From contig JARDYH010000002.1 in NCBI GenBank assembly GCA_029215795.1, positions 58,815,001 to 58,879,000 on the forward strand: a stretch of DNA of 64,000 nucleotides, written 5' to 3'. Position numbers and translations under genes: made by a program. Every line of letters starts with the position of its first letter. The stretch's first letter is position 1. Below the pieces are notes generated by a model that saw nothing but the letters and a program-made list of their open reading frames with translations, had not been told where the DNA came from and did no database searches. The stretch comes from Anniella stebbinsi (taxonomy: Eukaryota > Chordata > Lepidosauria > Squamata > Anniellidae). Shown piece after piece: positions 33,508 to 42,448 of the stretch.

Positions 33508-33891
33508 CATGAAACAAAAAACCTACGGTTTACAAAAACAATGTTAAGGCTCTACAGATTCCAACCAAGCACCAAAAAGCAGGCAAATTGGGAGTTCAGG
33601 CTCACAAGCCTTAACCCCACATCCTCCCTAAGGAGGCAGAAAGTGCAAGTGAAATTCTCATTCTCCCAAAGCATATAAACCATGAGGATAGGGTGGAGAA
33701 TATGATATGCAGAGGTGACTGTGGGGTTGTGGAAAACTGATCACGAACAACTTAGGGCCACCTACTTCTCTTTTTTTTGTTTAGAGCAGCTCTTCCCCAA
33801 CCTGGTGCCCTCCAAAGGTGTTGGACTACAACTACCATCATTGCAAGTCAGTATGTCCCATGGTCAGGAATGCTGGGACTTGTCATCTCAA
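33508..33891. repeat. Left arm of a ~384-bp inverted duplication
   Basis: It is the reverse complement of 38570-38952 with about a dozen substitutions and one A-run length change by eye. Both arms carry the same junction between a palindromic MITE and a second sequence, so one arose by copying the composite and not by two separate insertions. Confidence 0.9.
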
Positions 33892-34183
33892 ACACCTGGA
33901 GGGCAGCAGGATGGGGAATGCTGTTCCATACCCTTACCAAATACAGGGTCTGCCCAATACTTTCTTCTCACACACATCTCGCATATAGCAGCACTCTTGA
34001 TAACAAAAGGGGCACTATTCATTACAGATCTAGAACCAGAGCATGTGCCAGGCACTTCCAACTTTTGATCAATATCCTGCCTTTTTTTTCTTTAAACGTA
34101 TTTATAAAAAATATACTGTTCACTCCCCACAATCCCTGCACAATACATCATCTTATCAAAGCAACAGTGGAGCAGAAGAGGTT
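33892..34183. other. Intergenic, nothing identified
   Basis: Anonymous sequence between the duplicated arm and the L1 insertion. Confidence 0.5.
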
Positions 34184-34198
34184 TAGTTTGGCTGTCTT

Positions 34199-35012
34199 TG
34201 TGTGTGTGTGTGTGTGTGTAATAATTTTATTAATTTCAACATATAACACAAAAAATACACAATACTTATAATCCTCAGCAACCCCCCGTGCTCCCCTTCC
34301 CCCGAGACCTTCTTACTCCATTGCTCATAAATTTTTCCAAAACTGCATTGATTCTTTAGACGGTGTACAACCTCTCCCCTTTTCTAAAACATATTCTAGA
34401 AACATAGCCCAAATCCTTCCAAAATCATTCTTTTTAGTTAATCCCATCTTAACTTTCATTATACAGGTTAATCTATCATGAATAGCAATATCCCACACTC
34501 CTTTATACCACTCTTCCATACTATAATCCCCTTGTATTTTCCAATTTTTAGCTATCATTAGTCTTGCCGGTGTCAGGAGATTATTTATTAATTCTTTAAT
34601 ATCATTATTACCATATTCTTTATCAAATAGCCCCAATAAAGCTATATTCGGACTTGCCTCTACCTTTTTAACTACTATCTCATTTATCTCCTTAAAAACT
34701 CTCTCCCAAAATTTTTTAACATGTTCACAAGTCCACCACATATGGTAATATGTCCCCAATTCCTGACATCCCCTCCAACAAAAACTTGAAGCCTTCTTGT
34801 CTATCTGATGTAGTCTTACAGGAGTGAGATACCATCTCCAAATTATTTTATACTGATTTTCTTTTATCCTTATTGAAAATAACTTTAAATTTCTTGATTC
34901 CCATATCTTTCTCCAGCTGTCCCCATTGATCTGAATTTTCAAATCCTCTTCCCAGATTGTTTTCAAGCTATCATACACCTTATCCTCCTCCAATAATATC
35001 TTATAAATCTCA
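34199..35012 (-). mobile_element. 5'-truncated L1 LINE insertion
   Basis: A 15-bp direct repeat TAGTTTGGCTGTCTT flanks it (34184-34198 and 35013-35027). On the minus strand it holds the end of ORF2 and a short 3' UTR, and it finishes in a (CA)n tract (TG run at about 34,199-34,220) in place of a pure A tail. Only about 0.8 kb of the ~6 kb element is present. Confidence 0.9.
34325..34993 (-). pseudogene. L1 ORF2 C-terminal fragment, 222 residues open
   Basis: The frame is fully open but lacks the endonuclease and the reverse transcriptase catalytic core, which were lost by 5' truncation. The part present is the C-terminal region with a zinc-knuckle-like stretch: YLTPVRLHQIDKKASSFCW, then HMWWTCEHVKKFWERVF, with Cys and His spacing usual for L1. 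It ends WAMFLEYVLEK and QFWKNL. The Met start is arbitrary. The intact frame suggests a relatively recent insertion. Confidence 0.85.
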
Positions 35013-35027
35013 TAGTTTGGCTGTCTT

Positions 35028-35173
35028 GAACACCTTTCAGATGAGATTAGTTTGCAATCCTATACCTCTTGGGAGAAAGCTCTAGTGAATTCAGTGGCAC
35101 TGGCTTCTGAGAAGACATGTATAGGAGTCAACCTTCTCCAGCCTGGTGCTCTCCAGATGCATTGCACTGTAAC
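35028..35173. repeat. Decayed MITEs that received the foldback element
   Basis: About 35,050-35,120 resembles the 'gcaatcctatac' MITE type. About 35,125-35,173 ('ccagcctggtgctctccaga') is the left part of a 'gggagttgtagtcc' MITE that continues at 37,944 ('actgtaactcccatgttat'). The foldback element therefore landed inside it. Confidence 0.55.
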
Positions 35174-35354
35174 TAGGGATGTGCACTGACCCCCCGGATC
35201 GGATCGGATAGCGGATCGGAATCGGACCTGGGGGGTCGGATCGGATCGGATCGGATCGGAGGATGGTCGGATCGGATCGGACCGGATGTCCGATCCGGAT
35301 CGGACGCCATTTTGAATGCTTTTTCCCATAGCCAAGTATTGTTTTACAAAAACG

Positions 35355-36660
35355 CCTATAACTTTTTCATTTTTAAAGATAGAAGGATGAAACTTGGGCA
35401 CATTATACACTGGTTAGGGATAGTTATCTGTGAGAAATTTCAGAAAGATTGGTGCATGCGTTTTGTGGCAATTAATTGTTTAATAAATACCCAGAAATGC
35501 CTATAACTTTGTCATTTTTAAAGTTACAAACATGAAACTTTGCCACATTGTAGGTGGTACCTTGGGACCTGTCTGTGAGAAATTTCAGAAACTTAGGTGC
35601 TTGCCTTGTGTGGCAATTAATTTTAGAAAAATGGGTAGTAGTGGGGTAAATACATTTATGCCTCCCATTTTTTTATTTTTGAAGATACAAACAGGAAACT
35701 TGGGCACATTACAGGTACCACTTGCCTTGATATGTGTGTGAAATTTCAGAAACATTGGAGCTTGCCTTGTGTGGCAATTAATTTTTGAAACAATGAGGAA
35801 AGAAACACCTATAACTTTGTCATTTTTAAAGTTACACACATGAAACTTTGCCACATTGTAGGTGGTATCTTGGGACCTATGTGTGTGAAATTTCAGAAAC
35901 ATAGGTGCTTGCCTTGTGTGGCAATTAATTTTTTAATAAATACCCAGGAATGCCTATAACTTTGTCATTTGTAAAGTTACACACATGAAACTTTGCCACA
36001 TTGTAGGCGGTACCTTGGGACCTATGTGTGTAAAATTTCAGAAACGTAGGTGCTTGTATTGTGTGGCAATTAATTTTTGAAACAATGAGGGATTCATTGG
36101 ACAGCACTTGCCCATAGGGATTCATTGGACAGTACTTGCCCATAGGGATTCATTGGACAGTACTTTCCTATAGGAAATCATTGGAAAGCACTTGCCCATA
36201 GAAAATCATTGGAAAGCACTTGCCCATTGAGAAATACAGTTATGCCTCCCACTTTTTTATTTTTGAAGATACAAACAGGAAACTTGGGCACATTGTAGAC
36301 TGGTTAGGGATAGTTATCTGTGAGAAATTTCAGAAAGATTGGTGCATGCGTTTTGTGGCAATTAATTTTTTAATAAATACCCAGGAATGCCTATAACTTT
36401 GTCATTTTTAAAGTTACATACATGAAACTTTGCCACATTGTAGGTGGTACCTTGGGACCTATGTGTGTAAAATTTCAAAAACGTAGGTGCTTGCCTTGTA
36501 TGGCAATTAATTTTAGAAAAATGGGTAGTAGTGGGGTAAATACATTTACGCCTCCCATTTTTTTATTTTTAAAGATACAAACAGGAAACATGGGCACATT
36601 ACAGGGAACACTTCACTTGATATGTGTGTAAAATTTCAGAATGATAGGTCCAGGCATTTG
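35355..36660. repeat. ~150-bp module array inside the foldback element
   Basis: Module starts are seen near 35,355, 35,503, 35,660, 35,811, 35,953, 36,246, 36,390 and 36,551, so spacings are mostly 141-161 bp with one double gap. Each contains an AT-rich line with 'tttttaaagatacaaacagg' or 'tttttaaagttacacacatg', then 'aaactttgccacattgtagg', 'aaatttcagaaac' and 'gtgtggcaattaatttt'. Three consecutive ~30-bp 'gggattcattggacag' units lie at about 36,088-36,175. Confidence 0.8.
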
Positions 36661-36827
36661 GTGGCAAGGTGTCTGCACACACCACTTTGAAGACTGTAGA
36701 AAATTTCTCCCGTAACGATCCTAGCGAGAGAGAGTGATCCTAGGCTCAGCCGTTCTGCTTAAGTAAAAAGGGAAAGTATCAATCAAAGCAGACACGAGCC
36801 AAGTGCTACTTTGTTTCTCCTTTTGTA

Positions 36828-36944
36828 ATGGATACTAGCTCAGTTGCAGCCAAGCGTGCAAGGATCAAAGAGATGAGAGAAAGTGTTTCCTTCTTCTTCC
36901 CGGGAGGCGGGAGGGTGCAATTGACAGCCCCAGCCTCTGTGTAA
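36828..36944 (+). pseudogene. 38-codon open frame in the foldback loop, possible transposase relic
   Basis: It starts MDTSSVAAKRARIKEMRESV and ends in TAA at 36942-36944, in the only part of the element that is not built from modules. A basic N-terminal segment of this kind would suit the first exon of a lost DNA-binding transposase, but I recognise no domain. A reversed, shorter relative of the surrounding sequence sits in the second foldback at about 48,430-48,540. It could equally be chance. Confidence 0.2.
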
Positions 36945-37951
36945 AAAAGGTTAATAACTTTTAATCTAAAAAATTCGTAGCCACCAAATGCCTGGACCTA
37001 TCATTCTGAAAGTACTGTCCAATGAATCCCTATGGGCAAGTACTGTCCAATGAATCCCTCATTGTTTCAAAAATTAATTGCCACACAATACAAGCACCTA
37101 CGTTTCTGAAATTTTACACACATAGGTCCCAAGGTACCGCCTACAATGTGGCAAAGTTTCATGTGTGTAACTTTACAAATGACAAAGTTATAGGCATTCC
37201 TGGGTATTTATTAAAAAAATTAATTGCCACACAAGGCAAGCACCTATGTTTCTGAAATTTCACACAAAGTTTCATGTGTGTAACTTTAAAAATGACAAAG
37301 TTATAGGTGTTTCTTTCCTCATTGTTTCAAAAATTAATTGCCACACAAGGCAAGCTCCAATGTTTCTGAAATTTCACACACATATCAAGGCAAGTGGTAC
37401 CTGTAATGTGCCCAAGTTTCCTGTTTGTATCTTCAAAAATAAAAAAATGGGAGGCGTAAATGTATTTACCCCACTACTACCCATTTTTCTAAAATTAATT
37501 GCCACACAAGGCAAGCACCTAAGTTTCTGAAATTTCTCACAGATAGGTCCCAAGGTACCACCTACAATGTGGCAAAGTTTCATGTTTGTAACTTTAAAAA
37601 TGACAAAGTTATAGGCATTTCTGGGTATTTATTAAACAATTAATTGCCACAAAACGCATGCACCAATCTTTCTGAAATTTCTCACAGATAACTACCCCTA
37701 ACCAGTGTATAATGTGCCCAAGTTTCATCCTTCTATCTTTAAAAATGAAAAAGTTATAGGCGTTTTTGTAAAACAATACTTGGCTATGGGAAAAAGCATT
37801 CAAAATGGCGTCCGATCCGGATCGGACCTCGTCGGATCGGATCGGATCGGATCGGAGGTTGATCGGATCGGATCGGATTTTCCCGATTTTGGGGCGGATC
37901 GGATTCGGATCGTGGATCGGATCCGATCCGATGCACACCCCTAACTGTAAC

Positions 37952-38569
37952 TCCCATGTTATGGGGAAGACAAAAATCAATTCATACTTAATTTTAAAAT
38001 AATACTTATGCATGAAAGTATTAGGTGGTAGCTCTGTCTTTGATCTCACACTGCTGAACAAGTATCTGATATTCAAGAAACAGACATCCTATACCATATG
38101 TTGAAAACTAATGTTGATGTCTGAAGGGCTATCTGGATTAGGTATTCAAGATTCATTCATTGTTGTTTCATTTGGTTTTGACAGTTTATTTAAAGTGATG
38201 CAGCTCTTTTGTAGTTCCTTGATTGATCACATATCTTAATGCTGGAAAACATTATACTTTAGTACAGATGTGGGCAGAAAATATATCTATCCTGATGATT
38301 CGGACATCAACTCACGGCATTCCTGATAACTGCCCATGCTGATAGGGGCTTTTACAAGTTGAATTCCAAAACATCTGGAGATCTACTTTCTGCCTTCCCT
38401 TGTTCTTGAACAACATTCCCCAACCTGGTGCCTGTCAGATGTGTTGGGTTGCAACTCTCAACATAAGGAGATGCTCTAAGAAATGAGAAGTAGCTGGTCC
38501 TAAGTTGTTCATCATCATTTCCCACAACCCCACAGTCACCTCTGCAGATCAAATTGCATATCTAGATTT
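37952..38569. other. Intergenic with decayed MITE pieces
   Basis: About 38,480-38,555 ('gagaagtagctggtcctaag' and 'ccacaaccccacagtcacct') is a third, more decayed copy of part of the duplicated arms, in the same orientation as 38570-38952. Confidence 0.55.
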
Positions 38570-38952
38570 TTGAGATGACAAGTCCCAGCATTCCTGACCA
38601 TGGGACATACTGACTTGCAATGATGGGAGTTGTAGTCCAACACCTTTGGAGGGCACCAGGTTGGGGAAGGGCTTCTCTAAACAAAAAAAGAGAAGTAGGT
38701 GGCCCTAAGTAGTTCGTGATCAGTTTTCCACAACCCCACAGTCACCTCTGCATATCATATTCTCCACCCTGTCCTCATGGTTTATATGCTTTGGGAGAAT
38801 GAGAATTTCACTTGCACTTTCTGCCTCCTTAGGGAGGATGTGGTGTTAAAGCTTGTGAGCCTTAACTCCCAATTTCCCTGCTTTTTGGTGTTTGGTTGGA
38901 ATCTGTAGAGCCTTAACATTGTTTTTGTAAACCGTAGGTGTTTTGTTTAATG
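38570..38952. repeat. Right arm of the ~384-bp inverted duplication
   Basis: Reverse complement of 33508-33891, about 96-97% identical by eye. Between the arms lie about 4.7 kb with the L1 fragment and the foldback element. Confidence 0.9.
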
Positions 38953-38992
38953 AATAAACAATATAATAGAATAATCTGGTGGCACCAATGCT

Positions 38993-39235
38993 CCTTTTCC
39001 TTCGATAAGGGCTATCAAGGAACTTCTAAACATACAAGTTGACCCAAAAACAATAATTTGTCTTGTCAGGGGTGAAGCAAATGTTTAGAGGAAGGAGGGG
39101 GCATGAGTTTCTCCTTACCCGGTGATCTGTGGCATAGTTTGTGAAGCTCAGAGGTTTCCCTGTGATTTAGGTGGAAAGTTGGGGGGGGGGGGAGACAATG
39201 TTAGCTCTACTGGCCCTAGTCAGTAAGATGTCAAT
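38993..39235 (-). mobile_element. LTR fragment, same family as 2.5-3.05 kb
   Basis: 'acatacaagttgaccc' and 'taatttgtcttgtcagggg', then 'aaatgtttagaggaaggagg' and 'ggtgatctgtggcatag', match the reverse complement of about 2505-2755 in order. A G-run at about 39,180 interrupts it. The LTR's right part is missing. Confidence 0.65.
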
Positions 39236-39537
39236 GCCTTTTTGTGCTTGGTGCATTTCCAGTTAAGAACCGGGCATCTGTAATTCTTAATTTGTCTTCA
39301 TCAGAGGCAACATTACCAAGCACTTAGCACTTCAAATATAGCAAATACCATAAGCACGATATAAATAATAACAAAATAAAGCCATAAGCTGTAAGAGGTC
39401 AGCTGGATACATTTTTAAAATGTATATATCTTTTCTTTATTATTTTAAAATATGAAATAATGGATATTCTAAAATAAAGAATGCTTACCCAAAGATAGTA
39501 ACTGTTACAAAACAGAAAATATTAAGAGTAAACGCTG
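39236..39537. other. Intergenic, nothing identified
   Basis: Short AT-rich anonymous stretch. Confidence 0.45.
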
Positions 39538-39931
39538 TGATAGTAGTTCTGCTGTGTTGCATAGTGGCCGTGCAGCGGCAGGGGCCGGCAAGAAGGTCAG
39601 ATGGTAGTACCTGAGAGGAGGGCGGCCGGCGGCGGCCATGCAGAGGCTAGCGAGGAGGGCAGCTGGCGACGCCGGCGAAGAGGGCGGCCAGCCATGTAGC
39701 GGGCATCAGTAAGGAGGCAACAAGTAAGCACTGAGAGGGAGGTGAGGGCCCAGCACAGCTCCGAATTGGCCCGAGACGTCCCAAAGTTTCAGTGCCAGCG
39801 TGCTTCGGTTTCGAGGCACATTAGGCTGACCCAGAACTGTCTTGGAACCAAGGCGAGGCAGGCTGAATCAGCCCGCCTCGCCTCAGGAGTTCGGCCCGAG
39901 TCGGTGCACAACACCAATCCCTATTCCCTTA
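39538..39931. mobile_element. GC-rich fragment of a TIR element
   Basis: GGC/GCC-rich sequence ends with GTGCACAACACCAATCCCTA at 39,912-39,931, the inverse of a TAGGGATTGGTG terminus, which resembles the hAT-type ends elsewhere here. An internal hairpin 'ggcgaggcaggctgaatcag' / 'cccgcctcgcctcagg' supports an element. The other end was not found, so it is probably truncated. Confidence 0.45.
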
Positions 39932-40105
39932 TCCCCCTGCAAGAAAAAATAAAACACATCATTCTGCTTGATCCCAGGTCAAAGAGGACCTGCAGGTGAG
40001 GATTCTCATATGGAGTTTGTGCATGCAGTAATTCTCAAATGTTGCCACCAGTCTTGTATACATATGCATGGGTCCTTTTAGGGGCATTAGCAGGGCCCCC
40101 AACGT

Positions 40106-40783
40106 TAGGGTGACCAGATAAAATCCAGGTCAGGGCTCCTGTAACTTTAACAGTTGTAGAGAAAAGGGAATTTCAGCCAGTGTCATTTGTATGCAATTAG
40201 TTCCTGGTGAAATTCCCTCTTCATCACAACAGTTAAAGGCCTCCTCCACACGAGACGTTTAATGAGCCTTGAAGGCTCATTAAAAAATTTACCTCCACAA
40301 GCACGGAGCGCAAAACGGGCGTACAGGCGCGTTATTTCCCCGATAATGCGCATTTTCGAACGCGCGTTAAATAGCGACTTTTATTTTGCTCCGGCCGTTA
40401 AAGCGCATTTTCGCGGTGTGAACAAGCGATTACGCGCATTAACTGCTTGTAAAGCGCTTTTTGGACATGAATTAATGCGCTTCGCCGCCTCTCGCCGCCT
40501 CCAGTGCAGAGGGATTAGGAGTAAAAGCGCCTCCGCGATAATGCGCATAATCGCGGAACCGGGCGCAAAAGCGCATCCTTGTGGAGGGGGCCAAAGTTGC
40601 AGGGGCCCTGCCTTCTTTTGTATATGGTCACTCTAGTATAGTGCCTGCAACTTTATCTGTTGTGATGAAGAGGGAATTTCACCAGGAACTAATTGCATAC
40701 AAATGACACTGGTTGAAATTCCCTTTTCTCTACAACTGTTAAAGTTACAGGAGCCCTGACCTGGATTTTATCTGGTCAGCCTA
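40106..40783. mobile_element. Palindromic hAT-type MITE with a nested CpG-rich element
   Basis: It starts TAGGGTGACCAGATAAAATC, ends with the inverse around 40,764-40,783, and is flanked by a perfect 8-bp duplication CCCAACGT (40098-40105 and 40784-40791). Without the nested insertion at 40239-40592 it is about 320 bp and matches 30633-30943. Confidence 0.92.
40239..40592. mobile_element. CpG-rich ~350-bp TIR element, copy 2 (354 bp)
   Basis: The ends are GCCTCCTCCACACGAG and CTTGTGGAGGGGGCC. AAAG flanks both sides (40235-40238 and 40593-40596). The empty site is visible in the sister MITE at 30,766 ('cagttaaagttgcagg'), which proves a discrete insertion. The interior is packed with GCGCAT, ATGCGC and CGCG motifs, and a perfect palindrome AATGAGCCTTGAAGGCTCATT-type arm lies near the left end (about 40,260-40,281). 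It is inverted relative to the other three copies. Confidence 0.92.
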
Positions 40784-40912
40784 CCCAACGTCACACTGCA
40801 TCAAGCTCCATAAACCCTCTGTGTGGCCCTGCAAAGCTGACCATGGGTGTGGGTGTGTGAGAGTGAGAAAAAGGCACTCCTCCGCCCAAGTGCTGTTTAT
40901 CCTAGGACTGGC

Positions 40913-41077
40913 CCTGTATGTACACCAGTTCCTGGGGAACCCAACTGCTGGGATGGTGCTATTGCACTCATATCCTACTTGGGGGTTCCCCACAGGCTGC
41001 TAGTTTGCCACTGTGTGAACAAAATGCTGGATGAAATAGACCCTTGGTCTGATCCAGCATGACTTTTATGTTCTTAC
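40913..41077 (+). mobile_element. CR1 LINE 3'-end fragment
   Basis: 'gtacaccagttcctggggaa', 'ggctgctagtttgccactgt', 'aaatgctggatgaaatagac' and 'ccttggtctgatccagcatg' follow the tail consensus and end in 'cttttatgttctta'. Confidence 0.75.
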
Positions 41078-42030
41078 TCAAAAGTAAGTCCTAGTAATTT
41101 CAATGTGGCTTACTCCCAGGTAAATGGATATAGGATTGCAACCTAAAACAGCAATGGTGGCCCTCAGAATGGAATATTACCAAGGTATTAAGCAGATCAC
41201 TTAAACTTTAGTAAGTTTAAAATAAATTTGTTGAAGTTATAACTGAAGAACATAAATGGGACACCGAAACATCAGTTCAAGTTACTTCTTTTCAGTTTGA
41301 CACTGAAGGTTAGGGAAAGGACAGATGCTTAAAAGCAAGTTAAGAACAAATGTTTCTTCTTTTCACTCCATTTAATGCATGTTATGAAACTTCACAGAAC
41401 ATTTTGAAGGGGAAAAATAGAACAAACCAGACCTATAAATGCAACATGCAAATTGTGCCTTCCCCCTCGAGAGAGCTTGAAAAGCAGCATATCAAACTGT
41501 GTTCCAACTTAATATTTAACAATAATCTCTATGGTACTCTGCATATTCCCAATGTCTCTTTTTTTTCCCCCAAAGAGCGAATATTAACACTAGCCTGCAC
41601 TCCTAGGATATACAGCTTCCCTCCCCTTTTGTGTGTGCGTGCTAGATCTTAATTTTGGGTTATGTTGAATGTAAATGTCGGACACAATGTTATCTATTTG
41701 GATGATTTGCAGTGCAACCTTATGCATGTTTATTGAAAAGTTAACCTCTTTATGCTTAGTATGACTTATTCCCACAAAAATATGTATAAGATTGCAGCCT
41801 AAAATTCTAAAAACAGGAATGGGAAATTTGGCATTGTTGGACTGTAATAATGAGGAAATTGAGTTCAACAACATCTGGAGAGCCACACATTCCCCATCCC
41901 TCCTAAAAATAAAGCCCATATATTGTGAAATATAAATAGTCATATGTGAGTTTGAGACCCATGCCAGAGAGAACTTCCTTAAGAGAGTCTGATATTCACA
42001 TCAGACTTGCATCAGGCTACTTAAATGATG
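41078..42030. other. Intergenic with two decayed MITEs
   Basis: About 41,078-41,145 and 41,710-41,800 resemble the 'gcaatcctatac...ggattgca' MITE type (15421-15510). The rest is anonymous. Confidence 0.5.
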
Positions 42031-42448
42031 ATTGGGTTCAGACAACACATTAAACAATGGTGGTTTAAATAGTCAACGGTTGGTTATTTAACCCACCACT
42101 GGTTATCGTTTTGTGTGGAGAGTACGGTGGGTTATTTCCTCGGCCACTGTTGGTTGTTTCGTCAGCCACAGAGTTGCAAGGCAAGAGCGGTCAAAGCAGT
42201 GGCTGCCACTCTGGTCAAGCCAGCAGGATAGATTCTCAGCAGCAATGGCTGATGGGATACTAGTGGGAGGACTGAGGGGGGAAGAGAGCGGGTGATGAGT
42301 GAATCAACTCAGCATGTACTAATAGTCAACTCAACACTAATCCTGATCCATGCCACAGTTTATTATTATCATCTTGAGTGGGGATAAACTACTGTCAGGT
42401 TGATTATTACTCTACTATTGACTATTGTGTTGTCTGAATGCAGCCAAT
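42031..42448. mobile_element. TIR element, ~418 bp
   Basis: ATTGGGTTCAGACAACACAT at the left mirrors GTGTTGTCTGAATGCAGCCA plus AT at the right. Inside, 'ggtttaaatagtcaac' and 'ctattgactattgtg' are also mirrored. No coding capacity and no clear target duplication. Confidence 0.65.

Larger units (their letters stand above)
35174..37943. mobile_element. Giant hAT-type foldback element, 2,770 bp
   Basis: It starts TAGGGATGTGCACTGAC, ends with the inverse of TAGGGGTGTGCATCGG, and is flanked by a perfect 8-bp duplication ACTGTAAC (35166-35173 and 37944-37951). Layout: a subterminal (GATCG)n array (about 35,197-35,305), then a long left arm to about 36,170, a loop of about 840 bp, and a right arm (about 37,010-37,805) that is the near-identical reverse complement of the left, then a second (GATCG)n array (about 37,808-37,935). 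The arms and part of the loop are built from degenerate ~150-bp modules starting 'cctataacttt' or 'cctcccattttt'. There is no full transposase gene. The loop has a 38-codon open frame at 36828-36944. Confidence 0.9.

Noticed and set aside
35197..35305. GATCG array as a satellite or CRISPR-like array
   Set aside because: The pentamers have no spacers, lie inside a hAT element next to its ends, and the genome is a vertebrate one.
35585..38076. Multiple open frames of 60-155 residues with recurring KINCHT and AINFRKMGS phrases
   Set aside because: They are repeated because the foldback modules are repeated and inverted. The same phrases appear on both strands, which rules out a protein family.
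40239..40592. CpG island of a gene promoter
   Set aside because: The CpG-rich stretch is delimited exactly by TIRs and target duplications and recurs three times, so it is a mobile element.
40262..40636. 124-residue open frame, and a similar 110-residue frame at 50518-50850
   Set aside because: Both are translations of the CpG-rich element in opposite genomic orientation. The similarity (MRIFERALNSDFYFAP) reflects shared transposon DNA. There is no catalytic motif, and the frames end within the element or its flank.
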